Shown here piece after piece: positions 37,495 to 46,488 of a stretch of 64,000 nucleotides of DNA. Positions within the stretch are counted from its first letter, which is position 1. Every line of letters starts with the position of its first letter. This DNA comes from Streptomyces venezuelae (GTDB lineage Bacteria > Actinomycetota > Actinomycetes > Streptomycetales > Streptomycetaceae). The notes beneath the pieces were generated by a model that worked only from the letters and a program-made list of their open reading frames with translations, was not told where the DNA came from and did no database searches. The stretch covers positions 2,938,001 through 3,002,000 of the forward strand of contig NZ_CP029193.1 in assembly GCF_008642355.1 (NCBI RefSeq), read 5' to 3'. Both the position numbers and the translations under genes were made by a program.

Positions 37495-38195
37495 AGCTGT
37501 GGCTCCGGCACCGGCGGCTCCAGCTTCACGCCGACGCCGCGCAGCGTGTGCAGGTAGCGCGGACGGGCGGCCGTTTCGCCCAGTTTCCTGCGCAGCCACG
37601 ACAGATGTACGTCGATGGTCTGGTCGTCGCCGTAGCTCTGCTGCCAGACCTCGGCGAGCAGTTCCTTGCGGGGTACGACGACACCGGGCCGCCCGGCGAG
37701 GAAGGCGAGCAGGTCGAACTCGCGCCGGGTCAGGTCGAGCCGCGCGCCGTCCAGCTCGGCCTGGCGCCGCAGCGGGTCGATGCTGAGTCCGCCGACCTGG
37801 AGGACGTTGCTCGGCGGCGCCTCGCCCGCCGTGGTGCGCGTGCGGCGCAGCACGGCGGCCATGCGGGCCGACAGGTGTTCCACGGAGAACGGCTTGGTGA
37901 GGTAGTCGTCGGCGCCGTCGTTGAGGAGCCGGACGATCTCCGCCTCGTCGTCCCGCGCGGTCGCGATGATCACGGGGACGTCCGTGATGCCGCGGAGCAT
38001 CTTCAGCGCCTCCGACCCGTCGAGGTCGGGCAGGCCGAGATCCAGGATCACCACGTCGAAACGGAAATGGGCGACCTCCCGCAGCGCCTCCAGGGCGGTG
38101 CCGACGCTGCGCACGGTGTGCGCCGCCTCGGTCAGATGCCGGATGAGAGCGGAGCGTACGAACTGGTCATCCTCGACGACGAGCACACTTGCCAT
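37491..38195 (-). CDS. Two-component response regulator, OmpR/PhoB type
   Basis: The 234-residue protein has a receiver domain with the phosphorylated Asp52 in VVILDLGLPDLDG, acidic pair in 'VVEDD' and Lys in 'YLTKPF'. A winged-helix DNA-binding domain follows (about 135-230, 'LTRREFDLLAFLAGRPG', 'DVHLSWLRRKLGE', 'YLHTLRGVGVKL'). It is the first gene of the pair with the kinase. Signal and targets are unknown. The divergent gene at 38304 is a possible target by position only. Confidence 0.92.
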   Translation of the reverse strand: MASVLVVEDDQFVRSALIRHLTEAAHTVRSVGTALEALREVAHFRFDVVILDLGLPDLDGSEALKMLRGITDVPVIIATARDDEAEIVRLLNDGADDYLTKPFSVEHLSARMAAVLRRTRTTAGEAPPSNVLQVGGLSIDPLRRQAELDGARLDLTRREFDLLAFLAGRPGVVVPRKELLAEVWQQSYGDDQTIDVHLSWLRRKLGETAARPRYLHTLRGVGVKLEPPVPEPQL

Positions 38196-38303
38196 GGGCG
38201 GCACCGTACGCCATACGGCGGAACGTGGTCTTCCCCGGAAAGCGCCGGGGAGCGTGCGGTCCGGTGGGACAGGGGCGTACGGGGTGGTGCAGTATGGCCC
38301 GCG

Positions 38304-38840
38304 ATGCACAGAGGACTCGTACACGCAATCGCCTGGTCGCTCGCCACGGGCGCGGCGGTCACGCTGTCCTGGTGGGGCGTCCACACGGTGATGGCGGGCA
38401 CGGCGTACGACCCGCCGCGCGCCCTGCCGCTGGCCGCGGACGACGGCGGCCCGGACCGGGCGGAGCCGCTCGCCTCCTCGACGCACCGCGGCCCCGAGCC
38501 GTCACCGTCGAAGAAACCCACGAAGCCCCGGAACCCCCCGAAGCCGTCGAAAACCCCCACGGCATCCGGAACCCACTCCGCGAAGCCGCCCTCGCCCAGC
38601 CCCACGGACTCCGGTACCGGCACGGTGCGGAGCTACAGCACCCCGGGCGGCCGGGTCGTGTTCGACCTCGGCGAGGACTCGGCGACGCTGGTCTCGGCGA
38701 CCCCGGCGACGGGCTGGTCGGTGCAGACGTGGAAGCAGGACAAGTGGATCCGCGTGGAGTTCACGGGCGGCGCGGCGCGGGTGTCGGTGTTCTGCACGTG
38801 GCACGACACGGCGCCGCGGGTGGAGGTCGACAAGTACTGA
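38304..38840 (+). CDS. Secreted or anchored hypothetical protein with Pro/Lys-rich stalk
   Basis: The 178-residue protein has an N-terminal signal/anchor ('AIAWSLATGAAVTLSWWGV'), a disordered Pro-Ser-Lys stalk (about 60-110) of the kind that spans peptidoglycan, and a ~65-residue beta-rich domain ('VFDLGEDSATLVSATPATGW', 'RVEFTGGAARVSVFCTWHD'). It looks like a cell-surface protein of unknown role. ATG 38304 gives the hydrophobic segment directly; the longer frame upstream is antisense to the regulator. Confidence 0.65.
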   Translation: MHRGLVHAIAWSLATGAAVTLSWWGVHTVMAGTAYDPPRALPLAADDGGPDRAEPLASSTHRGPEPSPSKKPTKPRNPPKPSKTPTASGTHSAKPPSPSPTDSGTGTVRSYSTPGGRVVFDLGEDSATLVSATPATGWSVQTWKQDKWIRVEFTGGAARVSVFCTWHDTAPRVEVDKY

Positions 38841-38863
38841 AGCCCGTCGTCACGTCCTGTCCG

Positions 38864-39724
38864 TCACCGGAAGACCGAAGGCGGCGGCGCGGGTGAGGCG
38901 ACGGCCGCGGCGTCGGTGACGGCCGCGGCTCCCCCGCTGAAGTCGATGAGTCCCCGCCCGTGTTCGACCCGGCCGGGATGGGGGTCGCCGGCGCAGCGCC
39001 GGGTCAGTTCGGCGACGGGCAGCGCGCGGTCGGAGGCGAGCAGCACGGCGTTGCCGAAGCGTTTGCCGCGGAGCACGGCGGGGTCGGCGGCGAGGGCGAG
39101 TTCGGGGAAGAGCGCGGCGGCGGTCGCGAGCTGGCCGCGCAGGTGCGCGAGCGGCGGGCCGTCGGCGAGGTTGGCCACGTAGTACCCGCCGGGCTTCAGG
39201 GCCCTGCGGACGTCGGCGAGGAATTCGGTGCTGGTGAGGTGGGCGGGGGTGCGGGCCCCGCTGAAGACGTCGGCGATGACGAGGTCGGCCCAGCCGTCGG
39301 CGATCTTGGCGAGGCCTTCGCGGGCGTCGGTGCCGCGTACGCGGACGCGCGCCTGGGGGTCCAACGGCAGTTCACGGCGGACGAGTTGGACGAGGGCGGT
39401 GTCGCGCTCGACGATCTGCTGGGTGGAGCGGGGGCGCGTCGCGGCGACGTAGCGCGCGAGGGTGAAGGCGCCGCCGCCGAGGTGCAGGGCGTGGACGGGC
39501 TTGCCGGGCGGGGCGACGAGGTCGGCGATGTGCCCGATCCTGCGCTGGTACTCGAAGTCGAGGTGTGCGGGGTCGTCGAGGTCGACGTGCGACTGCGGCG
39601 CGCCGTCGACGAGCAGCGTCCAGGCATGCGCCCTGTCCCGGTCCGGTATGAGCTCGGCGAGCCCGCCGTCGACTTCCTCGACCACGGCTTCCCGCGCCTC
39701 ACGGGCCCGCTTGTTCCTTGCCAT
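38864..39724 (-). CDS. Spermidine-synthase-like methyltransferase-fold protein
   Basis: The 286-residue protein has the fold of spermidine synthases: 'SHVDLDDPAHLDFEYQRRIG', the Gly-rich loop 'ALHLGGGAFTLARYVA', 'VIADVFSGARTPAHLTSTEF' and 'KPGGYYVANLAD'. The GGGDG loop of true aminopropyltransferases reads GGGAF, and the catalytic Asp is in a VFSG context. Polyamine synthesis is therefore not assured; many actinobacterial members are of unknown activity. The basic N-terminus begins at ATG 39724. Confidence 0.78.
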   Translation of the reverse strand: MARNKRAREAREAVVEEVDGGLAELIPDRDRAHAWTLLVDGAPQSHVDLDDPAHLDFEYQRRIGHIADLVAPPGKPVHALHLGGGAFTLARYVAATRPRSTQQIVERDTALVQLVRRELPLDPQARVRVRGTDAREGLAKIADGWADLVIADVFSGARTPAHLTSTEFLADVRRALKPGGYYVANLADGPPLAHLRGQLATAAALFPELALAADPAVLRGKRFGNAVLLASDRALPVAELTRRCAGDPHPGRVEHGRGLIDFSGGAAAVTDAAAVASPAPPPSVFR

Positions 39725-39783
39725 CAGCCCATTATCGACGCAGGGCGGCGGCGGGGCCCGCCGTGGGGGGCCCGCCGTGGGGG

Positions 39784-40248
39784 TCAGCGGCAGCTGTCCG
39801 CCGCTTCGATCGTGCGCGCGGCCTGGCCCAGTGCCGCGCGGAGGACGGCCGGGTCGGTCACCGGGTCGTTCTCGCCGTCCGGGGGGAGGAGCCAGCCCGT
39901 GCCCGCGACCGGCGGGTCGGGGACGACGGGCCCGGCGGGTCCCGGTTCCGGGGCCGTGTACACGCTCATCCCGTGCCCGAACGTCTGCGTGCACGCGCTG
40001 CCCGGCAGGTCCCAGCCGTCGGCGGTGCCGGGCGGCACGAGGAAGCCGAGGGTGTCGCAGCCCCCGTCGTGCAGGACCGGCCCGATCGTTTCGGCCGCGG
40101 CACGGCGCAGGATGTCGACCGCTTCGAGGCCCTGCCTGGCCGGGACGGTGACCAGGTCGCAGCACTCGTCGTCGCAGGGCTCCGCGCCGGGGGGCGGGGC
40201 GCTGCCGTCCGGGGTGGGCCAATGCCGTGCCGTCGTGTGGGATGCCAA
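39784..40248 (-). CDS. Conserved hypothetical protein with Cys cluster
   Basis: The 154-residue protein has a Cys-rich segment near residue 25 ('CDDECCDL'), a middle part 'GGCDTLGFLVPPGTADGWD' and another Cys in 'GSACTQTFGHG'. The VPPGTA-type segment recalls actinobacterial primase/polymerase-like proteins such as the one at 48439-49083, but similarity is weak. No catalytic motif can be named. It lies 59 bases upstream of the spermidine-synthase-like gene on the same strand. Confidence 0.6.
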   Translation of the reverse strand: MASHTTARHWPTPDGSAPPPGAEPCDDECCDLVTVPARQGLEAVDILRRAAAETIGPVLHDGGCDTLGFLVPPGTADGWDLPGSACTQTFGHGMSVYTAPEPGPAGPVVPDPPVAGTGWLLPPDGENDPVTDPAVLRAALGQAARTIEAADSCR

Positions 40249-40537
40249 GGAAACCCCTCCTCGCCCGTGCGGCAGCCGCCCTGCTCCCGCTCGTCATGGT
40301 TCAACGCGCCGGGACGTCAACAGGCACTGCGGCGCGCCGCCGCAAAGGATGGCAGTTCATGGCGGATCGCGGGTGAGATATCCGTTTTGTAGCCAAACCC
40401 TGCGTGGCGGACCCGGCACAGCGGGTACGTTCATGCTCCGCCGGAACAGGGGCAGGCCCGCGAGATCCCGTGCGCGGGCACGGAGTCCAGTGCGCGAGCG
40501 TGCACGATCCGGCACGACCGCACGAGAGGGTCCGGCC
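40249..40537. other. Gap between divergent hypothetical protein and NsdA-like regulator
   Basis: These 289 bases have an AT-richer patch around 40370-40400 (GATATCCGTTTTGTAG) that may hold the regulator promoter. I see no other feature. Confidence 0.4.
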
Positions 40538-41923
40538 ATGGCGTCGTCACCGATGACATCGTCAACTCAGTCCAAACGACCGAACCTTGCCTTCCGGCAG
40601 CTCCGCGGACAGCTCTCGCCCGGCGAGTTCGCCGCGGCGGTCCGGCGGGCCGCCCGCGAGATCGGCGAGCGGGTCAGCTGCGACGCGCGCTACGTAGGGC
40701 GCGTGGAGGCAGGCGAGATCCGCTGCCCCAACTACGCCTACGAGCGTGTGTTCCTGCACATGTTCCCGGGCCGGACCCTCGCGGACCTGGGGTTCGCCCC
40801 CCGCGCACAAGTGCGCGGAAGAGCGGCGCGCTCGCGCACCGAGCCCGAGGCCCAGCAGACCCCTTACGCGGTCCAGACCCACGAGGAGAGCGACGTGCGG
40901 CGTCGCGCGTTCATGACCGGCTCGACGGCCGCCGTCGCCGCGGCCCTGGGGCCCATCGGCCTCACACTCGGCGACCCCGCGGAGGCCGCCGACCGGCGCG
41001 GCAGACGGATCGGCGAGACAGAGGTCCACGCGGTCGAGGAGGCCGTACGCCGGATCAGGCTGCTCGACGACCGGCACGGCGCCGACGGGCTCTACCGGCG
41101 CGCCGCCGCCCCGCTGCGCACCGCCTACACCCTGCTCGACGCGGGGACCACGGTGCGGCAGACCACCTCGGACCGGCTGCACGCGGGCGCGGGTGAACTG
41201 GCGATCACCGTCGGCTGGCTCGCGCACGACTCGGGCCGCTTCGACGACGCCCGTTCGCACTACGCCGAGGCCCTGGCGACCGCCCGCGTCTACGGCGACG
41301 CGGCCCTGGAGGCGCACGCCTTCTGCAACACGGCGTTCCTTGCGCGCGACGCGGGCCGCCCCAGGGAGGCGGTGCGGGCCGCGCAGGCGGCCGGCCGCGC
41401 CGCCCGGCACCTCGGCTCGCACCGGCTCAGCTCCCTCATCGCGCTGCGCGAGGCGGGCGGCTGGGCCGGGCTCGGCGACCGCGCGGGCTGCGAGCAGGCG
41501 CTGTCCCGCGCCCACGGCCTCTTCGACCGGGGCGCCGGGGACGACGATCCGGAGTGGATGAGCTTCTTCGGCCCGGCCGAGCTGGCAGGCCTGGAGGCGC
41601 AGTGCTGGTCGGCGCTCGGCGAGTGGGCGCGGGCCGTGGGACACGCCCGGCTCGCCGCGTCCGTCGCGGCCTCGCAGACCCCGCAGTTCACGCGGAACAT
41701 CGCGCTCTACACCGCGGAGCTCGCCGACGACCTGGCGCGCTCGGGCCGCCCCGACGAGGCGGCCGACGCGGGCCTTCGGGTCCTCGCGCTCCTCGGCGAG
41801 GTGCAGTCCTCACGCATCCAGGCGATGCTCGCCACCACGGCACGGCTGCTCCTGCCGCACCGCAGCGACGCGGGGGTGAGCGAGTTCCTGGAGGGGCACG
41901 CCGTCCTGTCGCGCACGGCATGA
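40538..41923 (+). CDS. NsdA-type regulator (helix-turn-helix plus TPR-like repeats)
   Basis: The 461-residue protein has an N-terminal Xre-like DNA-binding region ('LSPGEFAAAVRRAAREIGE', 'SCDARYVGRVEAGEIRCPNY') and a Tat-like 'RRRAFMTGSTAAVAAALGP' stretch near residue 125. About 270 residues of helical TPR-like repeats follow ('GRFDDARSHYAEALATARVY', 'GRPREAVRAAQAAGRAARH'). This layout matches NsdA, a negative regulator of sporulation and antibiotic synthesis in S. coelicolor, and its paralogues. Which paralogue this is, and its targets, cannot be told here. GAGAGGG lies 7 bases before ATG 40538. Confidence 0.75.
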   Translation: MASSPMTSSTQSKRPNLAFRQLRGQLSPGEFAAAVRRAAREIGERVSCDARYVGRVEAGEIRCPNYAYERVFLHMFPGRTLADLGFAPRAQVRGRAARSRTEPEAQQTPYAVQTHEESDVRRRAFMTGSTAAVAAALGPIGLTLGDPAEAADRRGRRIGETEVHAVEEAVRRIRLLDDRHGADGLYRRAAAPLRTAYTLLDAGTTVRQTTSDRLHAGAGELAITVGWLAHDSGRFDDARSHYAEALATARVYGDAALEAHAFCNTAFLARDAGRPREAVRAAQAAGRAARHLGSHRLSSLIALREAGGWAGLGDRAGCEQALSRAHGLFDRGAGDDDPEWMSFFGPAELAGLEAQCWSALGEWARAVGHARLAASVAASQTPQFTRNIALYTAELADDLARSGRPDEAADAGLRVLALLGEVQSSRIQAMLATTARLLLPHRSDAGVSEFLEGHAVLSRTA

Positions 41924-41928
41924 CCCGT

Positions 41929-42528
41929 TCAGTCCTGGGTCAGGTGACCCGTCTCGTTCCACGCCTCGATGGCGGGTTCTCCGTAGGCCCAGCCCAGGAC
42001 CGAGAGGGACGTCGGGTTGAGGCGGATGCGGGCGGCGAACTCGATCCCGAGGCCGAGCCAGCGCGCGCCGATGACCCGCAGGATGTGGCCGTGCGCGAAG
42101 ACCAGCACGTCGCGGTCGGCGCTCCTGGCCCACTCCACGACCTCGTCCGCGCGCGCGGCGACCTGCGCCAGCGTCTCGCCCTCGGGCACACCGTCGCGCC
42201 AGATGAACCAGCCGGGGCGGACCGCCTGGATGTCGGCGGGGGTCATCCCGTCGTACGCCCCGTAGTCGAACTCCATGAGCGCGTCCCACGGGGTGGCGCG
42301 GTCGCCGAAGCCGGCGATCTCGCAGGTCTCCCGCGCGCGGGAGAGCGGACTCGTGCGCACCTCGACATCCGGGAGGCCGTCGTAGGGCGCGCGGTGCAGC
42401 CGCTCGCCGAGGAGCTTCGCGCCGCGCCGGCCCTCTTCGAGGAGGGGGATGTCGGTCCTGCCGGTGTGCTTCCCGGACAGCGACCACTCCGTCTGTCCGT
42501 GCCGGGCCAGCAGGATGCGGGGTGCCAT
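41929..42528 (-). CDS. Histidine phosphatase (phosphoglycerate mutase-like)
   Basis: The 199-residue protein has the catalytic RHG motif at the start ([11 protein letters not shown]), the acid/base Glu in '[12 protein letters not shown]' and the second His in '[10 protein letters not shown]'. The substrate is unknown: the family covers sugar phosphates, phosphoglycerate, alpha-ribazole phosphate and others. ATG 42528 puts the RHG at residue about 10, as usual. It converges on the NsdA-like gene with 5 bases between stops. Confidence 0.85.
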   Translation of the reverse strand: MAPRILLARHGQTEWSLSGKHTGRTDIPLLEEGRRGAKLLGERLHRAPYDGLPDVEVRTSPLSRARETCEIAGFGDRATPWDALMEFDYGAYDGMTPADIQAVRPGWFIWRDGVPEGETLAQVAARADEVVEWARSADRDVLVFAHGHILRVIGARWLGLGIEFAARIRLNPTSLSVLGWAYGEPAIEAWNETGHLTQD

Positions 42529-42602
42529 GGGGATCTCTCCAAGTCGTACACATGCCGTTCCGGCCGCGAGCGCCGGTGACACTTTTGATGCTTTTTACGG
42601 AC

Positions 42603-42620
42603 AGGGGGCGACTGCCCCCT
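42603..42620. repeat. Short GC-rich hairpin in the divergent gap
   Basis: AGGGGGC and GCCCCCT form a 7-base stem with a GACT loop, 164 bases upstream of the PAP2 start. It is too far from any stop to be an obvious terminator. Nothing else is seen in the 255-base gap. Confidence 0.4.
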
Positions 42621-42783
42621 CCATCATCACCCACCCGCGGCAGCCCACCGGCCCTGCCTGGCAACCCGGTCGCCGATCTCTGCGTCTAAGACGACCGGGG
42701 GATGCCTCGACCACCCTGGCGTGCGCCGTAAAGTGAGGCCGCGGTATACGCCGCATGAACAGAGACGATGGGGGACCCACCGG

Positions 42784-43758
42784 ATGCCGAAGACCGACGT
42801 GCCGGGCACTGCGGGCATAACCGGGCACCGGCTCCGCTGGTGGACCGAGCTGCCGCTGATCGTGCTGGTGTACGCCGCGTACTCCGCCGGCCGGCTGATC
42901 GTGCGGGGCGATGTGGCCAGCGCGATCGACCACGGTGTGGGGATCCTCAAGACCGAGCAGTTCCTGCGTCTCAACGCGGAGAGCCCGCTGAACCGCCTCT
43001 TCACCGCCAACGCCTGGATCGGTGTCCCCGCGGACTTCTGGTACGCCTCGCTGCACTACCTCGTCACGCCCGCCGTGCTCGTCTGGCTGTTCCGCAGCCG
43101 CGCGGTCCACTACCGGGCCGCACGCGCGTGGCTGATGATCTCCACCATGATCGGCCTCGTCGGCTTCACGCTCCTGCCGACCTGCCCGCCCCGGCTGCTG
43201 AGCGAGGGGTACGGCTTCGTCGACACCATGGCGCAGTACAGCGACTTCGGCTGGTGGGGCGGCGAGGCGAGCGCGCCGCGCGGGCTCGGCGGGATGACCA
43301 ACCAGTACGCGGCGATGCCGAGCCTGCACGTCGGGTGGGCGCTGTGGTGCGGCGTGATGCTGTGGCGGTGCGGGCGTTCGCCGCTCACCAGGGCGGCCGC
43401 CGTCGGCTACCCGCTGATCACCACGATCGTGGTCATGGGCACCGCCAACCACTACTTCTTCGACGCGCTCGCGGGTGCCGCCGTGATGGGCGTCGGGTTC
43501 CTGCTCGTGCGGCCCGTGCAGCGGCTCACGGAGCCCGTGATGGACCGTCTGCGGGCGCGTTTCCTGCGGAGCCCCGAGGTCTCGTCCGCCACAGAGTCCT
43601 CGATTGTCGGTGCCGGATGCCAGACTTCGGCAGGTGAGCGAATTCCCCGACAGCGCAAGCAGAGTGCCCCCCAGGGCGCCGAGTCGAGTGCCCGCCCAGC
43701 CGAGGCAGGACGCCCGGCCGACGTCTCCGGGGACGGCGCTCCGGCACCGGCTCACTGA
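42784..43758 (+). CDS. PAP2-superfamily membrane phosphatase / phosphotransferase
   Basis: The 324-residue membrane protein has about six hydrophobic segments. PAP2 motifs are visible: 'LLPTCPPRLL', 'YAAMPSLHVGWALW' (catalytic His) and 'GTANHYFFDALAGA' (second His, Asp). These match the inositol-phosphotransferase-like branch, which handles lipid phosphates at the membrane surface. GGGGGA precedes ATG 42784. The last ~75 residues are polar and overlap the start of the nuclease gene by about 125 bases. Confidence 0.8.
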   Translation: MPKTDVPGTAGITGHRLRWWTELPLIVLVYAAYSAGRLIVRGDVASAIDHGVGILKTEQFLRLNAESPLNRLFTANAWIGVPADFWYASLHYLVTPAVLVWLFRSRAVHYRAARAWLMISTMIGLVGFTLLPTCPPRLLSEGYGFVDTMAQYSDFGWWGGEASAPRGLGGMTNQYAAMPSLHVGWALWCGVMLWRCGRSPLTRAAAVGYPLITTIVVMGTANHYFFDALAGAAVMGVGFLLVRPVQRLTEPVMDRLRARFLRSPEVSSATESSIVGAGCQTSAGERIPRQRKQSAPQGAESSARPAEAGRPADVSGDGAPAPAH

Positions 43759-44887
43759 GCTGCGCGGCGCCGACCTGCCGCCGCGGCCGTTGGACGCCCG
43801 TGCGCTGGCCGCACTCGCGGCCAATCCGGGGTGCAGACGCCGTGCGCTGCTCGACGGCGCGGGCGTGGACAAGACGGCGCTCGCGGAATCCCTTGGCTCG
43901 CCCTCCGGCTTCGGGCAGTCCCAGTTCGCGTTCATGCGGGGCAACGCCTTCGAGGCGCGGGTCAAGGCGGACGGCGGCGCCGAGCTGCTGCGCCTGACGC
44001 ACGGCACGCTGGGCGGCGGTCCCGAGCCCGTGCCGGGCGAGGCCGCCGTGCCCGACCTGTCGGCTGCGGGCCCCGAGGGGCGTGCCGCGCGGACCGCGCT
44101 CGCGCTGCGGGAGGCGAGCGCGGCGGGCGGCTGGACGCTCCTGGACCACCCGATGCTGGTGCTGGACGTCGCGGGGACGCCCGCGTTCCTGGAGCCGGAC
44201 GCGGTGGTCGTCCATCCGGACGGCGGCTGGACGGTCGTCGAGATCAAGTCCTTCCCGATGATCGACGGCTCGGCGGACGCGGCGAAGGTCGGCGGGGCGG
44301 CGCGGCAGTCCGCGGTGTACGCACTGGCGCTCGAGCGGGTCGCCGCGCGCATGGACCCGGCGCCCCCGGTCCGCCACCACGTGCTCCTCGTCTGCCCGAA
44401 GGACTTCTCCAACCTGCCGACGGCGTCCGCGGTAGACGTCCGCAAGCAGTTGTCGGTGACCCGCCGCCAGCTGGCCCGCCTCACCCGTGTCGAGGACATC
44501 GCGGCGGAGCTCCCCGAGGGCACGACGTTCGACGTGCGGCGCCCCGCGGCGGAGCTGACGGCGGCGGTCGAGTCGGTTCCCGCGACGTACGCGCCCGAGT
44601 GCCTTGCCGCCTGCGAGCTGGCCTTCCACTGCCGGGCGCGGGCCCGCCAGGAGGGCGAGGTGACCTCCCTGGGGCGTGCGATCCGCGGCGAGCTGGGCGG
44701 TCTGACGTCCATCGGCGACGTCCTGGCCGCCGCCCGCGGGGAGGCGGGCGACCCGGACGACCCGGCGGTGGCGACCCTGCGCAGGGCGGCGGGGCTGCGG
44801 CGGGAGGCGCTCGCGGGCGTGGGCTCCCCGGGCGGCGGGGCGACCCTTCAGGATGTGCTGACGGAAGAGGGGCAACCGTGTCGCTGA
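43634..44887 (+). CDS. Cas4/RecB-type PD-(D/E)XK nuclease with four Fe-S-type cysteines
   Basis: The 417-residue protein has every hallmark of the Cas4/Dna2/AddB nuclease branch. Cys67 lies in 'NPGCRRRALL' ahead of the core, then RGNAFE (Gly103, Glu107), PDAVVV (Asp189), VEIKSF (Glu203, Lys205), QSAVYA (QxxxY, Gln225 and Tyr229). Three Cys follow in 'ECLAACELAFHC' (Cys323, 327, 333). The four Cys would ligate an iron-sulphur cluster, as in Cas4 and Dna2 (inference). No CRISPR array or other cas gene is present. The start is uncertain (GTG 43634 preferred; TTG 43604 and GTG 43610 possible) because it overlaps the PAP2 gene. It overlaps the next gene by 10 bases. Confidence 0.8.
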   Translation: MSEFPDSASRVPPRAPSRVPAQPRQDARPTSPGTALRHRLTELRGADLPPRPLDARALAALAANPGCRRRALLDGAGVDKTALAESLGSPSGFGQSQFAFMRGNAFEARVKADGGAELLRLTHGTLGGGPEPVPGEAAVPDLSAAGPEGRAARTALALREASAAGGWTLLDHPMLVLDVAGTPAFLEPDAVVVHPDGGWTVVEIKSFPMIDGSADAAKVGGAARQSAVYALALERVAARMDPAPPVRHHVLLVCPKDFSNLPTASAVDVRKQLSVTRRQLARLTRVEDIAAELPEGTTFDVRRPAAELTAAVESVPATYAPECLAACELAFHCRARARQEGEVTSLGRAIRGELGGLTSIGDVLAAARGEAGDPDDPAVATLRRAAGLRREALAGVGSPGGGATLQDVLTEEGQPCR

Positions 44888-46488
44888 TCGACAACCTCGC
44901 CCGGCTGGAGGCGGTCACCACGGGCCGCGCCCAGCCGCGCGCGACCGTGCGGCACCGGCACATCTCGCAGCGCCCCCTGGTGCTCGTCCCCCTCACCACC
45001 GCCGGTGAGGCGGGTGCGCCGCTCGGCGCGCTCGTCGGGACGGAGCGGACCTCCCCGCGGCTCCTCGTCGTGCCCCAGCCCCGCGACCGCGACCTGCGCT
45101 TCGTGTTCCTCGCGCAGCTCGCCGAGATCGTCCTGCCGTACGTGGAGGCGTACGGCGAGGATGTCGAGGCCGCCGAGCGCAACGAGACCGACCCGGAGAC
45201 GGGCAAGCGCGTCAAGGTCGAGGTCGAGCTGTGCGCGGACGCCCCGCAGCTGATCGTGCCGAGCCGCGCGGGCATCGACTTCGTGCGGCTCCTCGGCCGC
45301 TCCACGCGCTTCCGCCGCACCGCCGAGCAGGACCCCGAGGCGCCGCACCCCGCGCCGCCCCGCGTCCCCCTCCTCGGCCGCTGGCTGACACACTTCGGTG
45401 AGCGGGCCCGCGTTCCCGGCTCCTCCCTGCTCACCGCCATGACCGAGCTGCTCTCCCGGCACTGGGCGACGGGCCAGTCCAGCCTGGAGGACCAGCACCT
45501 GGGGGCCCTGCTCGCCTGGATCGAGGCCCCGGAGGGCACGTCCGGCGCCGAGGCCGCGCTCCGCGCCGAGCTGGCCCGCGACGCGGCCGGACAGCTGCTG
45601 TGCCCGCCCGCGGGACCGGCCACGGACCCGGCGTTCGACAACGACCTGCTGGCCCCCGCCATGGAGCGGTACGACCGCGCGCGCAGCGCCCTCGCCGCCG
45701 CCGAGGACGGCGTGCAGGCCGACGAGCGGCTGGCGCAGCTGACCGCCGCCGAGCGGGAGATCCACGCCCTCATCGAGAGCAGAACCCGCCCCACCTGGGA
45801 CGCGGTGTGGCGCGGCCTGGACGTCCTGTGCACGCTCCCCGAGGCGCCGCACGCCGCCGACCGGTGGACCCGCGACCGCTGGTCGTTCACCGCCCACCGC
45901 GACCGCATCACGGCCGGTGAGCCGCCGCAGCCGCGCGTCGACGACGCGGTGACGGCGGCCAACAAACTGGCCACGCGCGAGCGCGAACAGGCCCGTCTGG
46001 ACGCCCAGGAGGCCCTCGACGACCCGCTGGTCATGGCGGGCCGCCGCCTCGCCGGGGAGGCCTTCGTCGGCGAGGTGACGGAGGTCGTCATGGCGTACAG
46101 CGAGGCAAAGAGCCCACGGCCGCGCCCGCTCGTCACCGTCCGCACGGACGACCACCCGCACCTCGGCGAGCGCACGAAGGTGTACCGCGCGCTGGGCGGC
46201 AAGCCGCAGACCGCCGAGTTCGTGGCGTACGCGGGCGGGAGCGAGGGCGGCGGCACCGGCAAGGACACCGTCGTGCTGCGCATCACCGACAAGATGGGTC
46301 GCGGCAAGGAGCCCGAGCCGGGGTCCGTGCCCGGCAAGGGCGATCGGATCTGCTGGACGCTCTTCGAGCACGAGCAGCGCGGCGGCCCGAAGCTGCCCGA
46401 CCCCGAGGAGACGCCGTGGACGCACGGCGGGCCGCCGTCGGCCACCGCAGAGAGCCCCGACCCCGTGACCGCGGAGGACACCCTGTGA
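44878..46488 (+). CDS. Uncharacterised middle protein of the nuclease-helicase operon
   Basis: The 536-residue protein has no family I recognise. The N-terminal third is mixed alpha/beta ('RPLVLVPLTTAGEAGAPLGA', 'RDLRFVFLAQLAEIVLPYVE'). The middle is long charged helix, probably coiled coil (about 260-390, 'EREQARLDAQEALDDP'). The last ~140 residues alternate short strands ('RPLVTVRTDD', 'DTVVLRITDKMGRG', 'GDRICWTLFEHE') like a small beta-barrel. The beta-barrel resembles the 1B/stalk region placed before the motor in Upf1/Dna2 helicases (inference only). GTG 44878 follows AGAGGGG. The stop overlaps the helicase start (TGATG). Confidence 0.7.
   Translation: MSLIDNLARLEAVTTGRAQPRATVRHRHISQRPLVLVPLTTAGEAGAPLGALVGTERTSPRLLVVPQPRDRDLRFVFLAQLAEIVLPYVEAYGEDVEAAERNETDPETGKRVKVEVELCADAPQLIVPSRAGIDFVRLLGRSTRFRRTAEQDPEAPHPAPPRVPLLGRWLTHFGERARVPGSSLLTAMTELLSRHWATGQSSLEDQHLGALLAWIEAPEGTSGAEAALRAELARDAAGQLLCPPAGPATDPAFDNDLLAPAMERYDRARSALAAAEDGVQADERLAQLTAAEREIHALIESRTRPTWDAVWRGLDVLCTLPEAPHAADRWTRDRWSFTAHRDRITAGEPPQPRVDDAVTAANKLATREREQARLDAQEALDDPLVMAGRRLAGEAFVGEVTEVVMAYSEAKSPRPRPLVTVRTDDHPHLGERTKVYRALGGKPQTAEFVAYAGGSEGGGTGKDTVVLRITDKMGRGKEPEPGSVPGKGDRICWTLFEHEQRGGPKLPDPEETPWTHGGPPSATAESPDPVTAEDTL

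Noticed and set aside
42603..42620. Terminator or riboswitch upstream of the PAP2 gene
   Set aside because: The 7-base hairpin is too short, and no conserved aptamer-like elements surround it.
43634..44887. Cas4-like nuclease as part of a CRISPR-Cas locus
   Set aside because: No cas1, cas2 or interference gene and no repeat-spacer array is found anywhere in the window.
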